A DNA stretch of 64,000 bases from Hybos culiciformis (taxonomy: Eukaryota; Arthropoda; Insecta; Diptera; Hybotidae), in NCBI GenBank assembly GCA_964007475.1, contig CAXFZM010000356.1, positions 1-64,000 on the forward strand, given 5' to 3'. A program made the position numbers and the translations under genes. Below are positions 1 to 12,454 of the stretch, in pieces (within the stretch, counting starts at the first letter, position 1; every line of letters begins with the position of its first letter). Below the pieces are notes generated by a model that was not told the DNA's origin, made no database searches, and worked only from the letters and a program-made list of their open reading frames with translations.

Positions 1-239
1 TAGAAGAGGCCCTTCGAGTAGCAACGACAACTTAGTTTAAAACAACCAGAATGCTGCAAACAAAAGTGAAATGGGATGCAGGAGTCAGTTTTTTCGGGAA
101 TATCCTGAGAAGAAAACGGAAACGACTGAACAGAGAAACAAATTAACATAACACTGACTACAACACTTAAAATGGTAATAATACATAATATCGTATATCT
201 TTATTAATTGTATTTGAATTTTTTAATTTAGATGTAATT
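1..239. other. no recognisable feature
   Basis: I see no supported gene here. A polypyrimidine tract followed by TTTAG near position 230 looks like a splice acceptor for the transposase remnant that starts just after it, so the stretch may be intron or upstream exon of that gene. Confidence 0.4.
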
Positions 240-1879
240 GGTGCTGAATTAATGTTTAATGAAATCCACATCAGAAAAAATATCGAAAGGGATGATCTTA
301 GGAATTTTGGTTTTGTTGAAAATGACAGCACCGAAGAAAGTAATAGCTACACAAATATTGGTTTTTATATGGCTGTAGCAATAAATAGATCATGGAAATA
401 CCGATTGCTGATCAAAAGAAAAATGTTTTATTAAATGGTATTAAATTATTAAGCCAATATTGCGTGACTTTAGTCAGTGTAAGATTCGATGGTGCTCCAA
501 AAAAATTACGGTCTGTGCAAGTTATTGGCGGGTGAATTCAGCACAGACGACCCATAATATTATTTCCTTGATGAAAAATCTGGCTTCAAGATATTTTTTT
601 CCCCAGATCCATGCCACAATTTGAAATAAATTCCAAATACTCTCGGTGCAAAGGAACATTCATAGACAAGGACAAAATTCCAATCGAAGATAAATGCATT
701 CAATATCTTGAAGAGTTGCAATCAGCTGAAACATTCCATTTACGAAATAAATTAAGAAGGAACATGTTTATTTCAAGAACAAAAAAATTAAAGTTAGTTT
801 AGTTTTAAGTGAGTATTATTTGATATTTTGAACAGTAGGAATTTGTTCTCGTACGAGTATCAAAAAATGTTGAATGAAAAAATGCGTTGGAAATTTTTGT
901 ATTATTGAGAAGAGTATAGACTATCTTCAGAAATTATTAAACCCAAATGGAAATCTTCTCAATAAAACAAACAGAAAAAAAGATTTATCGGCTTTATCAT
1001 CTGTTTGGAAAATGTAAAAGAAATTTATATAGAATTAATTGATAGAAAAAAATATATATAAGTTCATCCCATTTTATAAGCTGAGCCAAGATCATCTAGA
1101 GCTTTTTTTTCCTCAATTCGCTCGCCGATTGAATGGAATAATAATCCTACTGTTCGAAAATTCATTGATGCCAATTATTAAACCCAAATGGAAATCTTCT
1201 CAATAAAACAAACAGAAAAAAAGATTTATCGGCTTTATAATCTGTTTGGAAAATGTAAAAGAAATTTATATAGAATTAATTGATAGAAAAAAATATATAT
1301 AATTTCATCCCATTTTATAAGCTGAGCCAAGATCATCTGAAGCTGTTTTTTCCTCAATTCGCTCGCCGATTGGATGGAATAATAATCCTACTGTTCGAAA
1401 ATTCAATGATGCCAATTATTAAACCCAAATGGAAATCTTCTCAATAAAACAAACAGAAAAAAAGATTTATCGGCTTTATAATCTGTTTGGAAAATGTAAA
1501 AGAAATTTATATAGAATTAATTGATATAAAAAAATATATATAAGTTCATCCCATTTTATAAGCTGAGCCAAGATCATCTGGAGCTGTTTTTTCCTCAATT
1601 CGCTCGCCGATTGGATGGAATAATAATCCTACTGTTCGAAAATTCATTGATGCCAACCAAAGATTAATTGTCAGAAGTCAAATTCGTCAGAAAAGAAATT
1701 GTATTCCTCTCGAGAATATTGGAATTCTGCAAGTTTTGCCAAGTAATAATGCTATTGACAAAATTTATAATTCTAGCCAAGGGTGTTTTATGATAGAAGA
1801 TATTGCTGCTGTTAATGCCAATGTATATTTTTTTTCTCACTGCTTTGGTCCAACAGAACCTGCTATATTAAATAAATAA
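240..1879 (+). pseudogene. P-superfamily (THAP9-like) transposase remnant
   Basis: Decayed transposase of the P-element superfamily, which cuts and pastes DNA with an RNase H-like fold. Pieces appear in family order. At about 250-430 is an FNEIHIRK block, normally an (F/L)DE(M/I)SI-type motif, so the first catalytic Asp reads Asn. At about 480-520 is VRFDGAPKKL, matching the second Asp motif. At about 600-800 is a DPCH...K segment followed by IDKDKIPIE and a LHLRNKLR-like stretch. At 1542-1879 is YKLSQDHLELFF, then after a one-base slip in a T run SSIRSPIGWNNNPTVRKF, the best-known family signature, and a final ORF ending at TAA 1877-1879. Stops and frameshifts separate the pieces, and the region 800-1540 is disrupted by a triplication. 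The family matches are from motif memory; no search was run. It cannot encode an active enzyme as it stands. Confidence 0.83.
933..1655 (+). repeat. 3 x 241-bp tandem repeat inside the P-type transposase
   Basis: Three near-identical units begin at 933, 1174 and 1415 with ATTATTAAACCCAAATGG and end with the coding stretch for WNNNPTVRKFIDA. Each unit carries non-coding sequence plus the 5' part of the terminal exon. Since 241 is not a multiple of three, the duplication breaks the reading frame. Only the last unit continues into the rest of the exon. Confidence 0.93.
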
Positions 1880-2779
1880 GAGGTTCTGTTATTTGTAAAA
1901 TGTTCAAGAAGTTAAATTGTGAGAAATGATTTGAACTAATTAATACAAGACGTCATATTCCAAGGCGCCCTCATTTTAAAAGCAAATGCTTCCTGAAGTA
2001 CACGTGAAAATGATGAAAATGATTAATTTGAAAGAATAACAAGAAAAACAATTATTGACTACGCAAGAAAAATTTAAAATAAAATTTGAATTCAGGAGTT
2101 TGATAATTTGTTACAAAAATTTAAAAAAAAGTAGGCTATGATTTGGGTCATTACAATCTGTTTTTAATTTTTTTTTTTTATTAGGAAAAGCATTAATGAA
2201 AAAGAACTCCATTCGGCAACAAGTTGAATAAAACAATAATTTTCAAAGGAATGTAACTTTTTTCCAGTTATCAAGATTTTTTAAATATAAGTTCAAGAAT
2301 AATTGAAAAAATTGTAGAGATTTTCATAATTTATATAAATTCATTGAATTATTTGCTCAGCCAATCGGCAGCGCCAAACAAAATCAACTGATGCCTATCG
2401 AAATTAACTAATTGTTAGGTATTAATTTATTTTGAATTTTGTGAGTATATTATTTCTATAAATCCGCACTGATGCTATTTCATGTTGCCTTGTAAATATT
2501 ATTCCGAATACAAGTTAAATTCCGTATAATTTAAAAGAGTTTAGTAGATAATTTCATAAATGCAACCATTTAAGAAAATTTGTTAGGCCTACAACAAATA
2601 AATTCACTCAGGTGTTCATACGCGTGTTGTTTATATATAAGTAATAGTCGCAAACAAGTTAATCTGATTAAATTATACATAAATATCAACCTATAACTTA
2701 TTTAGTTTAAATATTTAAAGCATTTTAGTTATAATTAACAGCAATGAGTGTAGATTTATCTTGTTAGCTACATTAACCT
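1880..2779. other. AT-rich, no gene seen
   Basis: AT-rich sequence with homopolymer runs and many stops in all frames. I see no coding or structural signal I can support. Confidence 0.5.
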
Positions 2780-3125
2780 TCAAGAATTTTAAATCGATGA
2801 CCTGACATAAAGCCATAGGACTTAACGCCATAATGGCTTCATGTCACTTTCAAAAATTTTCGCGTATGGCCTTAAGTCCCATTACAAAGGGATATAAAGC
2901 CATGGGGATGTGGCGTTAGGTCAAATAGAATTATTTTAAAAATAAAATGCTTCCGAGATGGAACAATTTTGTCCTTAAGTTAGGTACACCAGCCACATTT
3001 TCCGCAACTTAAACTATGGCTACGCGAGCAAAGACCTTTTCGCGTGTGCTGCGAGGCTGCAAAGATTAAAACCCCTTTTTAAAGGGACATAAAGACATTA
3101 TGGCTTTAATTCCTACGGGATCATA
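2780..3125. repeat. dispersed repeat rich in TAAAGCCAT words
   Basis: The words GACATAAAGCCAT and its near-complement ATGGCTTCATGTC form a short hairpin at about 2804-2846. The words recur at about 2895 and 3085. A related stretch (GTATGG.CTTAAGTCCCAT, then AAAG.GA.ATAAA) is also present at about 28440-28475, so this is an interspersed repeat of unknown class. Confidence 0.5.
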
Positions 3126-4250
3126 CAAAATATATACTTAAATAATTAAATATTGATTAAAAAATTTTTTAATTTTAATAATAATAACTAAATCTTAGAA
3201 TTAATTAGTTCATTTTTCATTATATTACGTTCATGTACATAATTTTTAATTAGCAACTTTGGGTGCAACTTGCAAGGTCTAATAAATTTTGCATTTTATT
3301 ATAGAATTATAATTTTTATACATTAGATAGGTATATATTTATTATATTTGTGGTGTTAAATGTAGGAAACTTGTATATTGTGAAGGAAAATATTCATATT
3401 TAATTTGTTATATATTTTTATGATTTAATGAAGCATGTGTTCTCACAGTTATAATATAAATTTAATTACCAGTATAATAGCGAAAAATTATGACAATTAG
3501 CGGGAATTGAAGGTGTGAGAAAATATTTTACTGTGAATACAAAATTAAAATAAATAATTCTATAATTAAGTTTATTTGCTCTATAAAATTAAAAAGTAAG
3601 TAAATTTTTCTTAACTATATTTTCATTAGGCATAATAGATTAGGCGTAATAGATCTATACTTCTAATGATGTATGTTTTCTATACAAAAAATTTCTGTAA
3701 TTTTTTGAATAGAAAATTGAAAATCATATGATTTTGACGACTATTTTTTCTTCTAATTGAAGGGGTTTTTAGAAAAGTTTCCTTCCTTCGAATAATAATA
3801 AAAGAAAACATTTTTATTTATATTATTGTATTACAACAAATAGAGAAAAAAAAGAATACAATGCTTTTTTTATAAGATTTTTATTGTGAGCAGAATATAA
3901 TTGAAATAAAAGGAGATGTTAAATATAGGAAAAAAACTTCGGGTTAATATTGACTCCTCTAAATGGAAAAATTTAGAATTTAACGAAACTTAACATATTT
4001 TGTTCAAAAAAAATAATAACACTTCTACTACGGAATATATTTATTTATTACAGCCTTTGTTATAATTTTGAATAAAAATGTAATGTCATGGCAAACGATC
4101 TTATTGATGGCGAATATTTTCTATTTTTTTTTGCAACTCTTATCTCGTTCAAGAACGAATTCGATTCTGTTGATGTCTTAAATGTAATAAAATTTCAGAA
4201 TCTTTCAAATTCAAAAAAGGATTAAGGGTTTAACATTATCTTGTCTAACT
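3126..4250. other. AT-rich, no gene seen
   Basis: Low-complexity AT-rich DNA with no reading frame or repeat that I can support. Confidence 0.5.
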
Positions 4251-4252
4251 GG

Positions 4253-4411
4253 CCAGTTATACTACTTAGCTGATAAATTCAGCTTGCCTAAGCTCTTTTT
4301 TGAATGTGTGGCTTAAAGTTTGTGTAAAGTGCAAGTGTTTTACACGAATTTTCACACACGCATTAAAAAAAAATTTCGACAAGCTGAATTTTTCAGCTAG
4401 TGTAACTCCAC
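4253..4411. mobile_element. short inverted-repeat element (MITE-like)
   Basis: The left arm (about 4255-4290, AGTTATACTACTTAGCTGATAAATTCAGCTTG-like) is mirrored by the right arm (about 4379-4409, CAAGCTGAATTTTTCAGCTAGTGTAACT). The arms match at roughly 25 of 30 positions after a two-base gap. No clear target duplication is visible, so the class is unknown. Confidence 0.5.
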
Positions 4412-6120
4412 GTAAGCAAAATTTGTAATATTATTATATAATTCACGGATGTATAAAAAATATATGCCAAAAAGTACCTGTAACAATTCGTGAGCATTAT
4501 CTCACAATAATAATTTTTCACGCATTTCTTTTAAAATTTCTCCGAGCGACAGGTTTTTTTTATATAAAAGGCATTTTTAGTTTTTTCTCTTTTCAAAGTA
4601 ATGTTATTTTTCCTTAGAATTTTTGATAATTTTGAAATTTTTTTTGAACCAGACCGAGGAGAATATAACAAAACATTAAAATTTTTCGATTTGGTGCTTG
4701 TAGAAACTTGTAGGCGTTGTGGATGTATATTTTCTTTTTGAGATACTTGTAGACTAAAAAATTAATACATTGAAAACACATTTAAAAAAAAAAATAAAAA
4801 TTATACCAATCAGAGTTAATTTTTGAAGTATCTTTGTTTTCCGTCTTAATAGAATTATTGTTTTCGTCAGAGATGTTATAAAACAATGTTTCTACATTTT
4901 CACTAAAATATTTAAGACATTATTATGTTGTTTGAATAATATTAGATGCTTACCTTTCCAGAGAATCTAATCTTAAGAATATTGTTGGTAAAAAGTTTTC
5001 TCGTAGAGTTGTAGAACTAAATGAAAATGTTTTCTTAAAACAAGCATTCTCAAAATGGTTGCTACATACAACATAATTATGTTTGTTTCACAATGTGGAA
5101 ATCCTGGTTATTTAGAATTTTAATATTAATTATCCAATGTTTTTTTAGGGGCATATTATCGGAAACCTTTAATTTAAAGGTTATGAATAAATGTTGTAAT
5201 GAATACAGATTAAAAATTTACAATTTACCTATGAAAAGATAATTTGCATCCTTTTTGTAAACGGATTTGCACCCTTCAATACACCATATCATTTTTATAG
5301 AATTTTTTTTTATATAATTTTCTTTTTAATTTTCTTAAAAAAAAATTTTTTTTTTGAATGAATCAGAAATCAACGGAAACTAATACAAAAAAAGAAAAAA
5401 ATTGAAAAATATATGTTTTTGAAAATTACAGAATTTGACAACCGCATAATTAGAAGTATAGATTTATTATGTATATTGGCATACCTTACATGTAAAATGG
5501 AAAATTTAATGTATACTCTTTGTTTTACAGAGTTTCTCGCTGTCTTCAAGTTTATTTCGGATCCAGCAATAATAATTTTCGTCGGGATATATTAAAAAGT
5601 TTTAAAAAATTGCACAGTACTTTAATTTAACATAAAAATTATTAAGACGTTTTCCTAAATTAAAAGCTCATTTTTCAGTCGACGTAACCGCAATCGCGTA
5701 ATGCAATATTGTCATTAAAAACATAAAAATCGACTGGGTGCAGTTCATTAATTACACATAAGCAAGTAGCGGACGGACGAGCATTTAATGAAAAAAAAAT
5801 TTTTTGTGGAAAAAGGGCTAAAAAAAGGTTTTCTAATAACTTGAATATTTTGCAAAATCTTGTTGGAGATTTTTGATTCTCTACTCTGAAAAACAGATAG
5901 TTGCGGCAGCTAGATTTTCTGTACATTTTTTGCTATTTATATAGTTCATATGCATATCGCACTAGTTAACAAAATTTACTATTTGTCACATGTTACTTTT
6001 TAATATATCTATAATTATGATTATAGTAATATTTGTTATAAAAATTTCAAAAACTCATGTTTAAAAATTTGCCAATATTTTTGAACCGGTTATTAATATG
6101 TATTTAATAATAAATGTAAA
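4412..6120. other. AT-rich, no gene seen
   Basis: Two short open frames (5413-5595 on + and 5675-5926 on -) lack recognisable motifs and lie in AT-rich sequence. I treat them as chance. Confidence 0.45.
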
Positions 6121-6177
6121 ATTTTGAGCACATACTGTAGTACAATAAAATCTTGTGGTTTTAAAACAACACAACAC

Positions 6178-6296
6178 TTAATTCAAGTGAGACAAATTGA
6201 AAAATTGACACAAATTTCAGTCCGAGGTGGGAATCGAACCCACTAACGAACACGCCGTAGGACAATGGCAATACCACTACACCATGACGGCCGTTA
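6178..6296 (-). mobile_element. tRNA-derived SINE
   Basis: Read on the minus strand, 6294-6221 has an RNA polymerase III A box (TGGTGTAGTGGTA) and a B box (GGTTCGATTCC) with a paired T-arm (GTGGG/CCCAC). The acceptor ends do not pair and no normal anticodon arm forms, so this is a SINE head, not a tRNA gene. The short body continues towards 6178. A degenerate relative lies at about 28222-28345. A separate AT-rich word (ATTAAATAATAAATG..TTTTTGAGCACATACT) on its lower side recurs at 7530-7568. Confidence 0.72.
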
Positions 6297-8529
6297 TAAC
6301 TTTATTGTTGGTTCTTATAGCTAATTTTTCAACGAGTTTTTTTTTCAGTATTTATGAATTCTCTCGATGTTAATAATTATTGGTTTTTACTCATATACCT
6401 ATATTTTTAAACTAAACATACCCAAATAATAAAGTATTATAAAATTTTTTATTCAAATTGAAAATATTTTATTCATTGTCACTTTATCTGATAAATGTTT
6501 CCAAAGAATTACAAATATGTATAAAATTAAAAAAAAAAGAATTTCATTCAAACACAAATTATTCTCCTATGGTTTAAAAACAAACAATTTATTTGGCTTA
6601 CATTAAGTAACCCAAGAAATTAAAAGTAAATCAAAGAAAAATAAACGCAGTTCAATCCCTTGATTTTTTTTTCTTAACAAAACCGCAAGTAAGAAAATAA
6701 TGAAGGTCAGCATGACAATCAGATACAAAATAAAAAAAAAATGTATATTAATTTTAAAAACTGGAATTTAATGTTTTTTTTTTTTTTTTTTTTAAATAAC
6801 TGCATTTAGGTTTTTAGTTCAAAAAATATTTTCCATAAAATGTAATTTATCCACAAGAGTATTAATAAGTTTGGGTTTGAACATTATTTAAATTTCTCTT
6901 ATTACTAGAAAACCAGATTGTAGAATTTTATAGTGTTAGACTTAAATACTAGGTCTAGTCTAGAGCTGACTGTAGTTTCAAGGTCTTATTTGAGTTGTGG
7001 CCTGCCTGCCTGACATCGATCGCCGCACACAATTCCTAAATTTTGACATGGGAATGTATTGGATTTGTCGTTTTTGATGTCATATGACTTGAGATTATAA
7101 CATCGTTAAACATTATTTTCGTAACTTAATGATACATTTTTGTGGACACACAACACTTTCACAACATTTAGATGTGGAAAAATTTTTTTTTTAATAAAAT
7201 ATATAATTTAAGTCCACCGTTATTTGAAAATTTCTTATAATAATTAATAATTCACTTAATTAGAGTAATTTAATTTAACTGAATTTACCTTTGGACCAAA
7301 ATTTTAGATTAATCATTTTCGTATAATTTATTTTCAATGAAATAAATATATATGTCTATATTTTTTCAAAAAACCTTAAAGAATATAAGTACAACTCTAT
7401 TGAAGAGTGGTAAATATTTCAAATATTTTCTCCCTAAATAACTTAAAACAAGTTAACAAGGTTTGGTTCTTCTGTTATACTTTAAAGTTATTTTAAGTTT
7501 TAGGTTATATAGGTTGGGACAAGTTATTATGCATTAAATAATAAATGCAATTTTTTGAGCACATACTTTCAGAAAATATTTCAGTTTTAGTAATAAAGTA
7601 ACTAATCCTTATAGTCTGGTATAATTAGTATAAGACATTATAGCTAATTTTTCTGTCGACCGTCATTGTGACGAAGAATTTTATTATATTTGTATTTTTT
7701 GAATAATTTATTTAAATTGGTTTTTTTCACAACATTAGACTGAAACTGAATGCAACATACCTCTTAGTAATAACCATGATGGATTACCATGATGTTAAAA
7801 ATAATGCATTACTAATTGTTCATAATAAAATTTTCTTATATTACCACACGAGCTATCACAATACAGTGATCGGATTGTAAATTATGATACCGCAATTGAA
7901 TGGAAGAACATTAAAAAAAACCTGCAGTTTAAAAAAATTTCAATGTGACATAGATAAAATGTTATATAAACCTTTTCACTTAAGTTTGGCCTATATATAC
8001 ATATAGAACTTATTTTAAAATTTTTGTTTTTGACTTTTTTAAATGTATAATTACGAGCTTCTTTTCTTTTTTCGTTATCTAGCTTTTTCTTTGCGATGGA
8101 GATAATGGAAAATAATGTTGATGTATAGACTTCAAGCTAAATGAAAAGTTGAAGAATATCAGGTTATTCGTGTCTGTTTTGCAATTATTAAATTTTACGT
8201 AAATTAAAGTTTTCTTAGAGTTAGTGAAGGCGAAAATGATCTGCTCTAAACTTTCACCTGGGCTCTAATTATGTAAATATTTACGTATTCGCAAATATTC
8301 GATAGTTGTTTTCGGTTCTAAAAAAAAAGTATTATGTAAGTCGAATATTGAACGGTCGAATATTCCAAGATACAAACCCATGTACAACAAACTTCGTACT
8401 AATTAAATTCTAAAAAAAACTGTCATAACGTAATTGTGATTTGAATTATAAAAAAAAAATAGTTTATCAATTTAAAAAATAAAAGTGAAATAAAATTTGA
8501 ATAACGCGATTGACAGTGTTGCCTTATGA
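6297..8529. other. AT-rich region with one dispersed repeat
   Basis: There is no gene I can support. Sequences around 7530-7568 and 7650-7665 (ATTATAGCTAATTTTTC) match sequences flanking the SINE at 6095-6138 and 6310-6340, so a second copy of that host repeat, without the SINE, seems to lie here. Confidence 0.45.
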
Positions 8530-9054
8530 ATGGATGAAGAAACAGACGATTTTTATGAATTAATTCAAAGAAGGATAATTAGGGATAATTCAAATATTTT
8601 TGAACTAAATAAGAAAAGGTAAATAATAACAATTTTAATTCGAAATTCTAAAAATTTTAATGATGGAGACAAAACGTCCAGGATAATAGGTAAATATAAC
8701 TTTTTAAAACGGATATGATATTTTTAAATATTTTAATAATTATTTCCCATGCAAGTGATTCCGGATATCCTCTGGAACCTTGGCTTTTAACACCATATCA
8801 CAATCCTGGAAACGACCAATCAAAAATAAAGTATAATGAAAAGTGTTCTTCAATAAGATCCAGAGAACTTTTCGTATTTTAAAAGGAAACATTATGCGCC
8901 AAAAAGGGTGTGCAATTTCTTAATTTTTTTGGAGCTCTACTTAACATTTGTTTAAATTTCAATGTACCTACATTTTTTACCTGCAGATGAAGAATTACCC
9001 ACCAATGAAGATGATAATATGAATGAATTATTTATCGAAGAGAATAACAATTAA
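8530..9054 (+). pseudogene. PIF/Harbinger transposase remnant (HARBI1-like)
   Basis: Three collinear pieces of a Harbinger transposase. The N-terminus starts at ATG 8530 and ends at a GTAAAT donor at 8619. A middle piece at about 8747-8883 reads SDSGYPLEPWLLTPYHNPGN followed by a YN..CSSIRSRE stretch; this is the conserved GDSGYP motif carrying a catalytic Asp. A short acidic C-terminus follows a TTTTTTACCTGCAG acceptor at 8986 and ends at TAA 9054. The bulk of the DDE domain between the first two pieces is missing and the third ends early, so it is a deletion derivative. The convergent SANT-like gene at 9282-9881 is the usual partner in autonomous Harbinger elements. Motif calls are from memory of the HARBI1 family. 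Confidence 0.8.
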
Positions 9055-9281
9055 TCAATTAATATAAAATTTCAATTAATATAAAATTTCAATTAATATA
9101 AAATTTGGTACCACCATTGTATTAATAGATTTTTTTTTAAATCGCAACTCTAATATTTTTCTTTTTAGTTCTAATGCAATTTGCAGCTTTTCTTTTGATT
9201 TAAAATTTTTCTCTTTCATTTCATAATTTATTAATTTTAGATTGTAATTTTTTTCTTTAATTCTGATTTTTTTTCTTTTAA

Positions 9282-9881
9282 TTAAATTGTATTTTCTTTC
9301 AATTCATAACTTTTTCTTTTGTATCTTAAAATTTCTTTGATATTCTCATTTACTTCACATAAAATTTTGGACGAATCTTCTTGGTACTTTGCGACTAGAG
9401 TTTGTAAAATATGATGTTTGCTGTTGGTAGTACGGGCCCGTTTTCCAAAGGAATTAATTGAATGTTCTATATTTTCGTCGTCAACGGGTGGTAAGTCAAC
9501 AGTTTCCTCAGACATGATATTATTTCTGACTGTTGACTCTCCAAGATTTTCTTTGAGACCAAACCAAACTCTAATGTCTCCTCCGTGTCATCAACAGCAG
9601 TGTTAAAATTTAACAGTTCGATAACTCGATTTTCCGTTACAGAGAATGACCGTAAGTGGCTAGGACCTCCTCCTGTACCGGAAATGTTGACTTTGTTGTT
9701 GCGTAATTTATTTTTAATTTTATTTTTATAATCTGCCCATACCTAAAAGATAATATTTTAATTTTAATATTTAATTTTTTTTTCATTCTCTAATGTAAGC
9801 TTACCTTTTTCCACTCATTTCCAGTATGCATTGGAGGTCCTAGGTTGTTGAGTACATTTGACATATTGTTCCGCAAAAATG
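9282..9881 (-). pseudogene. Harbinger-associated Myb/SANT-like protein remnant
   Basis: Two-exon gene on the minus strand. Exon 1 (about 9881-9804) encodes NNLGPPMHTGNEWKK and ends at a GTAAGC donor. A short AT-rich intron ends in TTTTAG, and exon 2 resumes with VWADYKNKIKNKLRNN and ISGTGGGPS. This trihelix/SANT-like layout (GPP...W..VW.D.K....K, then TGGGP) is known for the DNA-binding accessory protein that carries Harbinger transposase to the nucleus. A frameshift near 9575 separates this from the last open stretch (9515-9282), which ends in a basic, charged helix-forming tail. It faces the transposase remnant tail to tail. Confidence 0.75.
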
Positions 9882-11010
9882 GTTATGGAACTAGTTCTAG
9901 AACTTAGAAAGTTCGAAATCATTTAATAGTTTTATTACTAAACCAGGTCCATTAAACAACTTTTCTATTTTTGTATTGGTTGGACATCTTTTTAACCATA
10001 GTTCTACTTTCGAACATATTGAACGAGCTCAGTATCTTATATTTATCTCAAGTATCTTATGTTTTCAATTTTAAGTTTTGTACAACTGTGCGAGATATTA
10101 ACATACCAATGAGTTATCTGTATGAAAAACTATAAAATGTTATAATTTAAAATAATTTAAAAAATCATGCATTTTAAATAATGCTAGTAAAAATCATTTA
10201 CTTATGTCTGACTCGCGCTAGGTTTAATTATTAATAAGGAAGAAATTTTATTTACAAAAAATATTATGATTAAATCCAAAATAATTTAAATAATAATAAT
10301 GTAAAATCCAAATTAATTTAATTATTTCAATTGAAAATAAAAAAAAAATCGAATTCAGTTTGCCAAAACATAATTCAAATTAAAGCTTTCAATTTAGTTT
10401 ATTAAATTTTATAATATTTGTAGAAAGAACCTATCTGTTACAAAAACCACTATAATAAAATTTTATTCTAACTATAATCGTAAATTTGGTACGACATCTC
10501 ATATATTTTATTTTAATTAGATTTTCTTTGTTTTATTCTGTGAAAAGTTCCAAATTAATTGGAACTATATTTATATTTTTTTTTTCGTGGAAACTCTAGC
10601 TGAAAAATCTAATACCGCTAGTGGTTTCCAGACATCTTATATCAACTAAGATTCTAAGAAACTAAGTAAAAGCAAAAGCTGAAACTTAGAAGACTATATC
10701 GAATTTTATAGAAATCGAAAATGATACCTAAAAAACAAAAAAATCAAAGTTATTGATATAGAAATTTTTCTTTAATAGTGGCGAAATATTCTTCCAAAAT
10801 AAAATGATTGTAAAACAAATTGATTTTTTAACTGCGTATTTATAATAAAACGCTGTGCTGGCTAGAAAATAATATACTAAAAAAATTAGTAAAAATTTAT
10901 TATAAAAAGATAAATTTAAATTGATTTAAAAAAACAAAAACAAAGATTTTATGGCAATCCTAAAATTGCACTTGCCTTAATTTCAACATGGGTGCTAACT
11001 TGTAAAATAT
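9882..11010. other. AT-rich, no gene seen
   Basis: This stretch may contain the outer part of the Harbinger element, but I could not identify its terminal repeats. Nothing else is supportable. Confidence 0.4.
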
Positions 11011-11168
11011 AAGTTCATGAAAAAAAGACTAGTTTTGCAGAATATAATAACTTTGTCTACTTAGATTTTTTATTTTGTTATTCAAAAATACAAGTTCATG
11101 AAAAAAAGACTAGTTTTGCAGAATATAATAACTTTGTCTACTTAGATTTTTTATTTTGTTATTCAAAA
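11011..11168. repeat. 81-bp tandem duplication
   Basis: The block starting AAGTTCATGAAAAAAAGACT at 11011 is repeated almost exactly at 11092. This is a recent, near-identical two-copy duplication in non-coding DNA. Confidence 0.92.
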
Positions 11169-12155
11169 CAGGTTAATGTTTTATCAAACTTTTGTCACCA
11201 AAACTATAATATTTTAAATTCATAATCTAAAATTTTTATTTTTGTTTTGATAGAAGTTTGTCTTTTATTTTTATTATTAGTTTCTCCTATCGATATTACC
11301 AAATTTCAAAACACGTTATTACTTATTAAGTAAAAATAGCTTAGTATGCCACATTTGATTCGGTTTTCTAAAAAATACAATAATATTTTTATTAAAAAAT
11401 ATTCGTCTTATTCCTGAAGTACCATACTTTATAAAACTATGTGCAAGAGATCAAGATAAATAAAATTCCAATTCTGACGCACTTACATATATACAGACCA
11501 CGGCCTGGCCCTTCACTGTGTTTAGTACGGCTCTAGAAAATTCAAAAATATGTGTTCAATGTGACTGTCGAAAAAATCTACCTAATCATCCTTTAATCAT
11601 ATCATACCTTTTTATTTCCTCGTGAGATGGTTATACACTTATAATGTCTTAAAGAACTTCATTAACCTTATTGACCTTATAACAATTTTTCTTAAAGAAA
11701 AAGAAAAGTTATTATTAGATACAATATTTAATGTTTTTGACTGACGTAATCGAACATTTACAATCACTAAAATCACAACTACAAAGTAAGTACAAAACTA
11801 TTAATAATCATAGTCAAACAATTTCGAATTTTAATTAAAAAATGTTACAGGATTTTCGTTCATTTTCTTCGATTCAAATCCAAAAAATCACAAATTCATA
11901 TCCAAGATTCAACGGTTCAAGAATATCAAGAAAAATTAAATGAATGAAGATTATAGAATTTATTTTACTTAATCTTCATTCATTAAGAAATAATTATACG
12001 CTAAGAAATAAGTTTTAAATGCAAATCGATAAATTTTAAAATCAATGACTAGAAATTTTGTTTTCCCATATTTCCTCAGTTTAAAAGTGCGATTCATATT
12101 AGGAAAAAATTTAAATATAATTCATTGTATATAAAGTAGTCATAATAAACACATG
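11169..12155. other. AT-rich, no gene seen
   Basis: There is no supportable coding or repeat signal apart from short homopolymers. Confidence 0.45.
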
Positions 12156-12159
12156 TTAA

Positions 12160-12454
12160 CCCCTTGGCGGACAAGGACGTGATATCACGTTATGGGGTGT
12201 TTTTCTCGTGGGACATGACGTGATATCACGTTTTCGTTTTCATATAGTTTATATTAGAATTCAATATATTGTGTCCCCTTAGAACACATATAAATAAAAT
12301 TGGTGTCCCATTGGAAGTATTTTAATTTAGGACGAATCAGGACAATAATCCCATTATTATAGTGGCTTCGGTATAGTTCTACATGCTCTAGAACCAGAAA
12401 TACCGCAAGTGTCCCCCTATAAACCTTCATAAAAATTTTGTGTCCGCCAAAGGG
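12160..12454. mobile_element. piggyBac-type MITE with TTAA duplication
   Basis: A 295-bp element is bounded by TTAA at 12156-12159 and 12455-12458. The left end CCCCTTGGCGGAC and the reverse complement of the right end CCCTTTGGCGGAC are terminal inverted repeats of piggyBac style (CCC start, TTAA target). Two copies of the palindrome ACGTGATATCACGT sit just inside the left end at about 12178-12234. There is no transposase, so it is non-autonomous. Confidence 0.88.

Noticed and set aside
6221..6294. tRNA gene on the minus strand
   Set aside because: A and B boxes are good, but acceptor ends do not pair and no anticodon arm forms. A related degenerate copy exists elsewhere, so it is a SINE.
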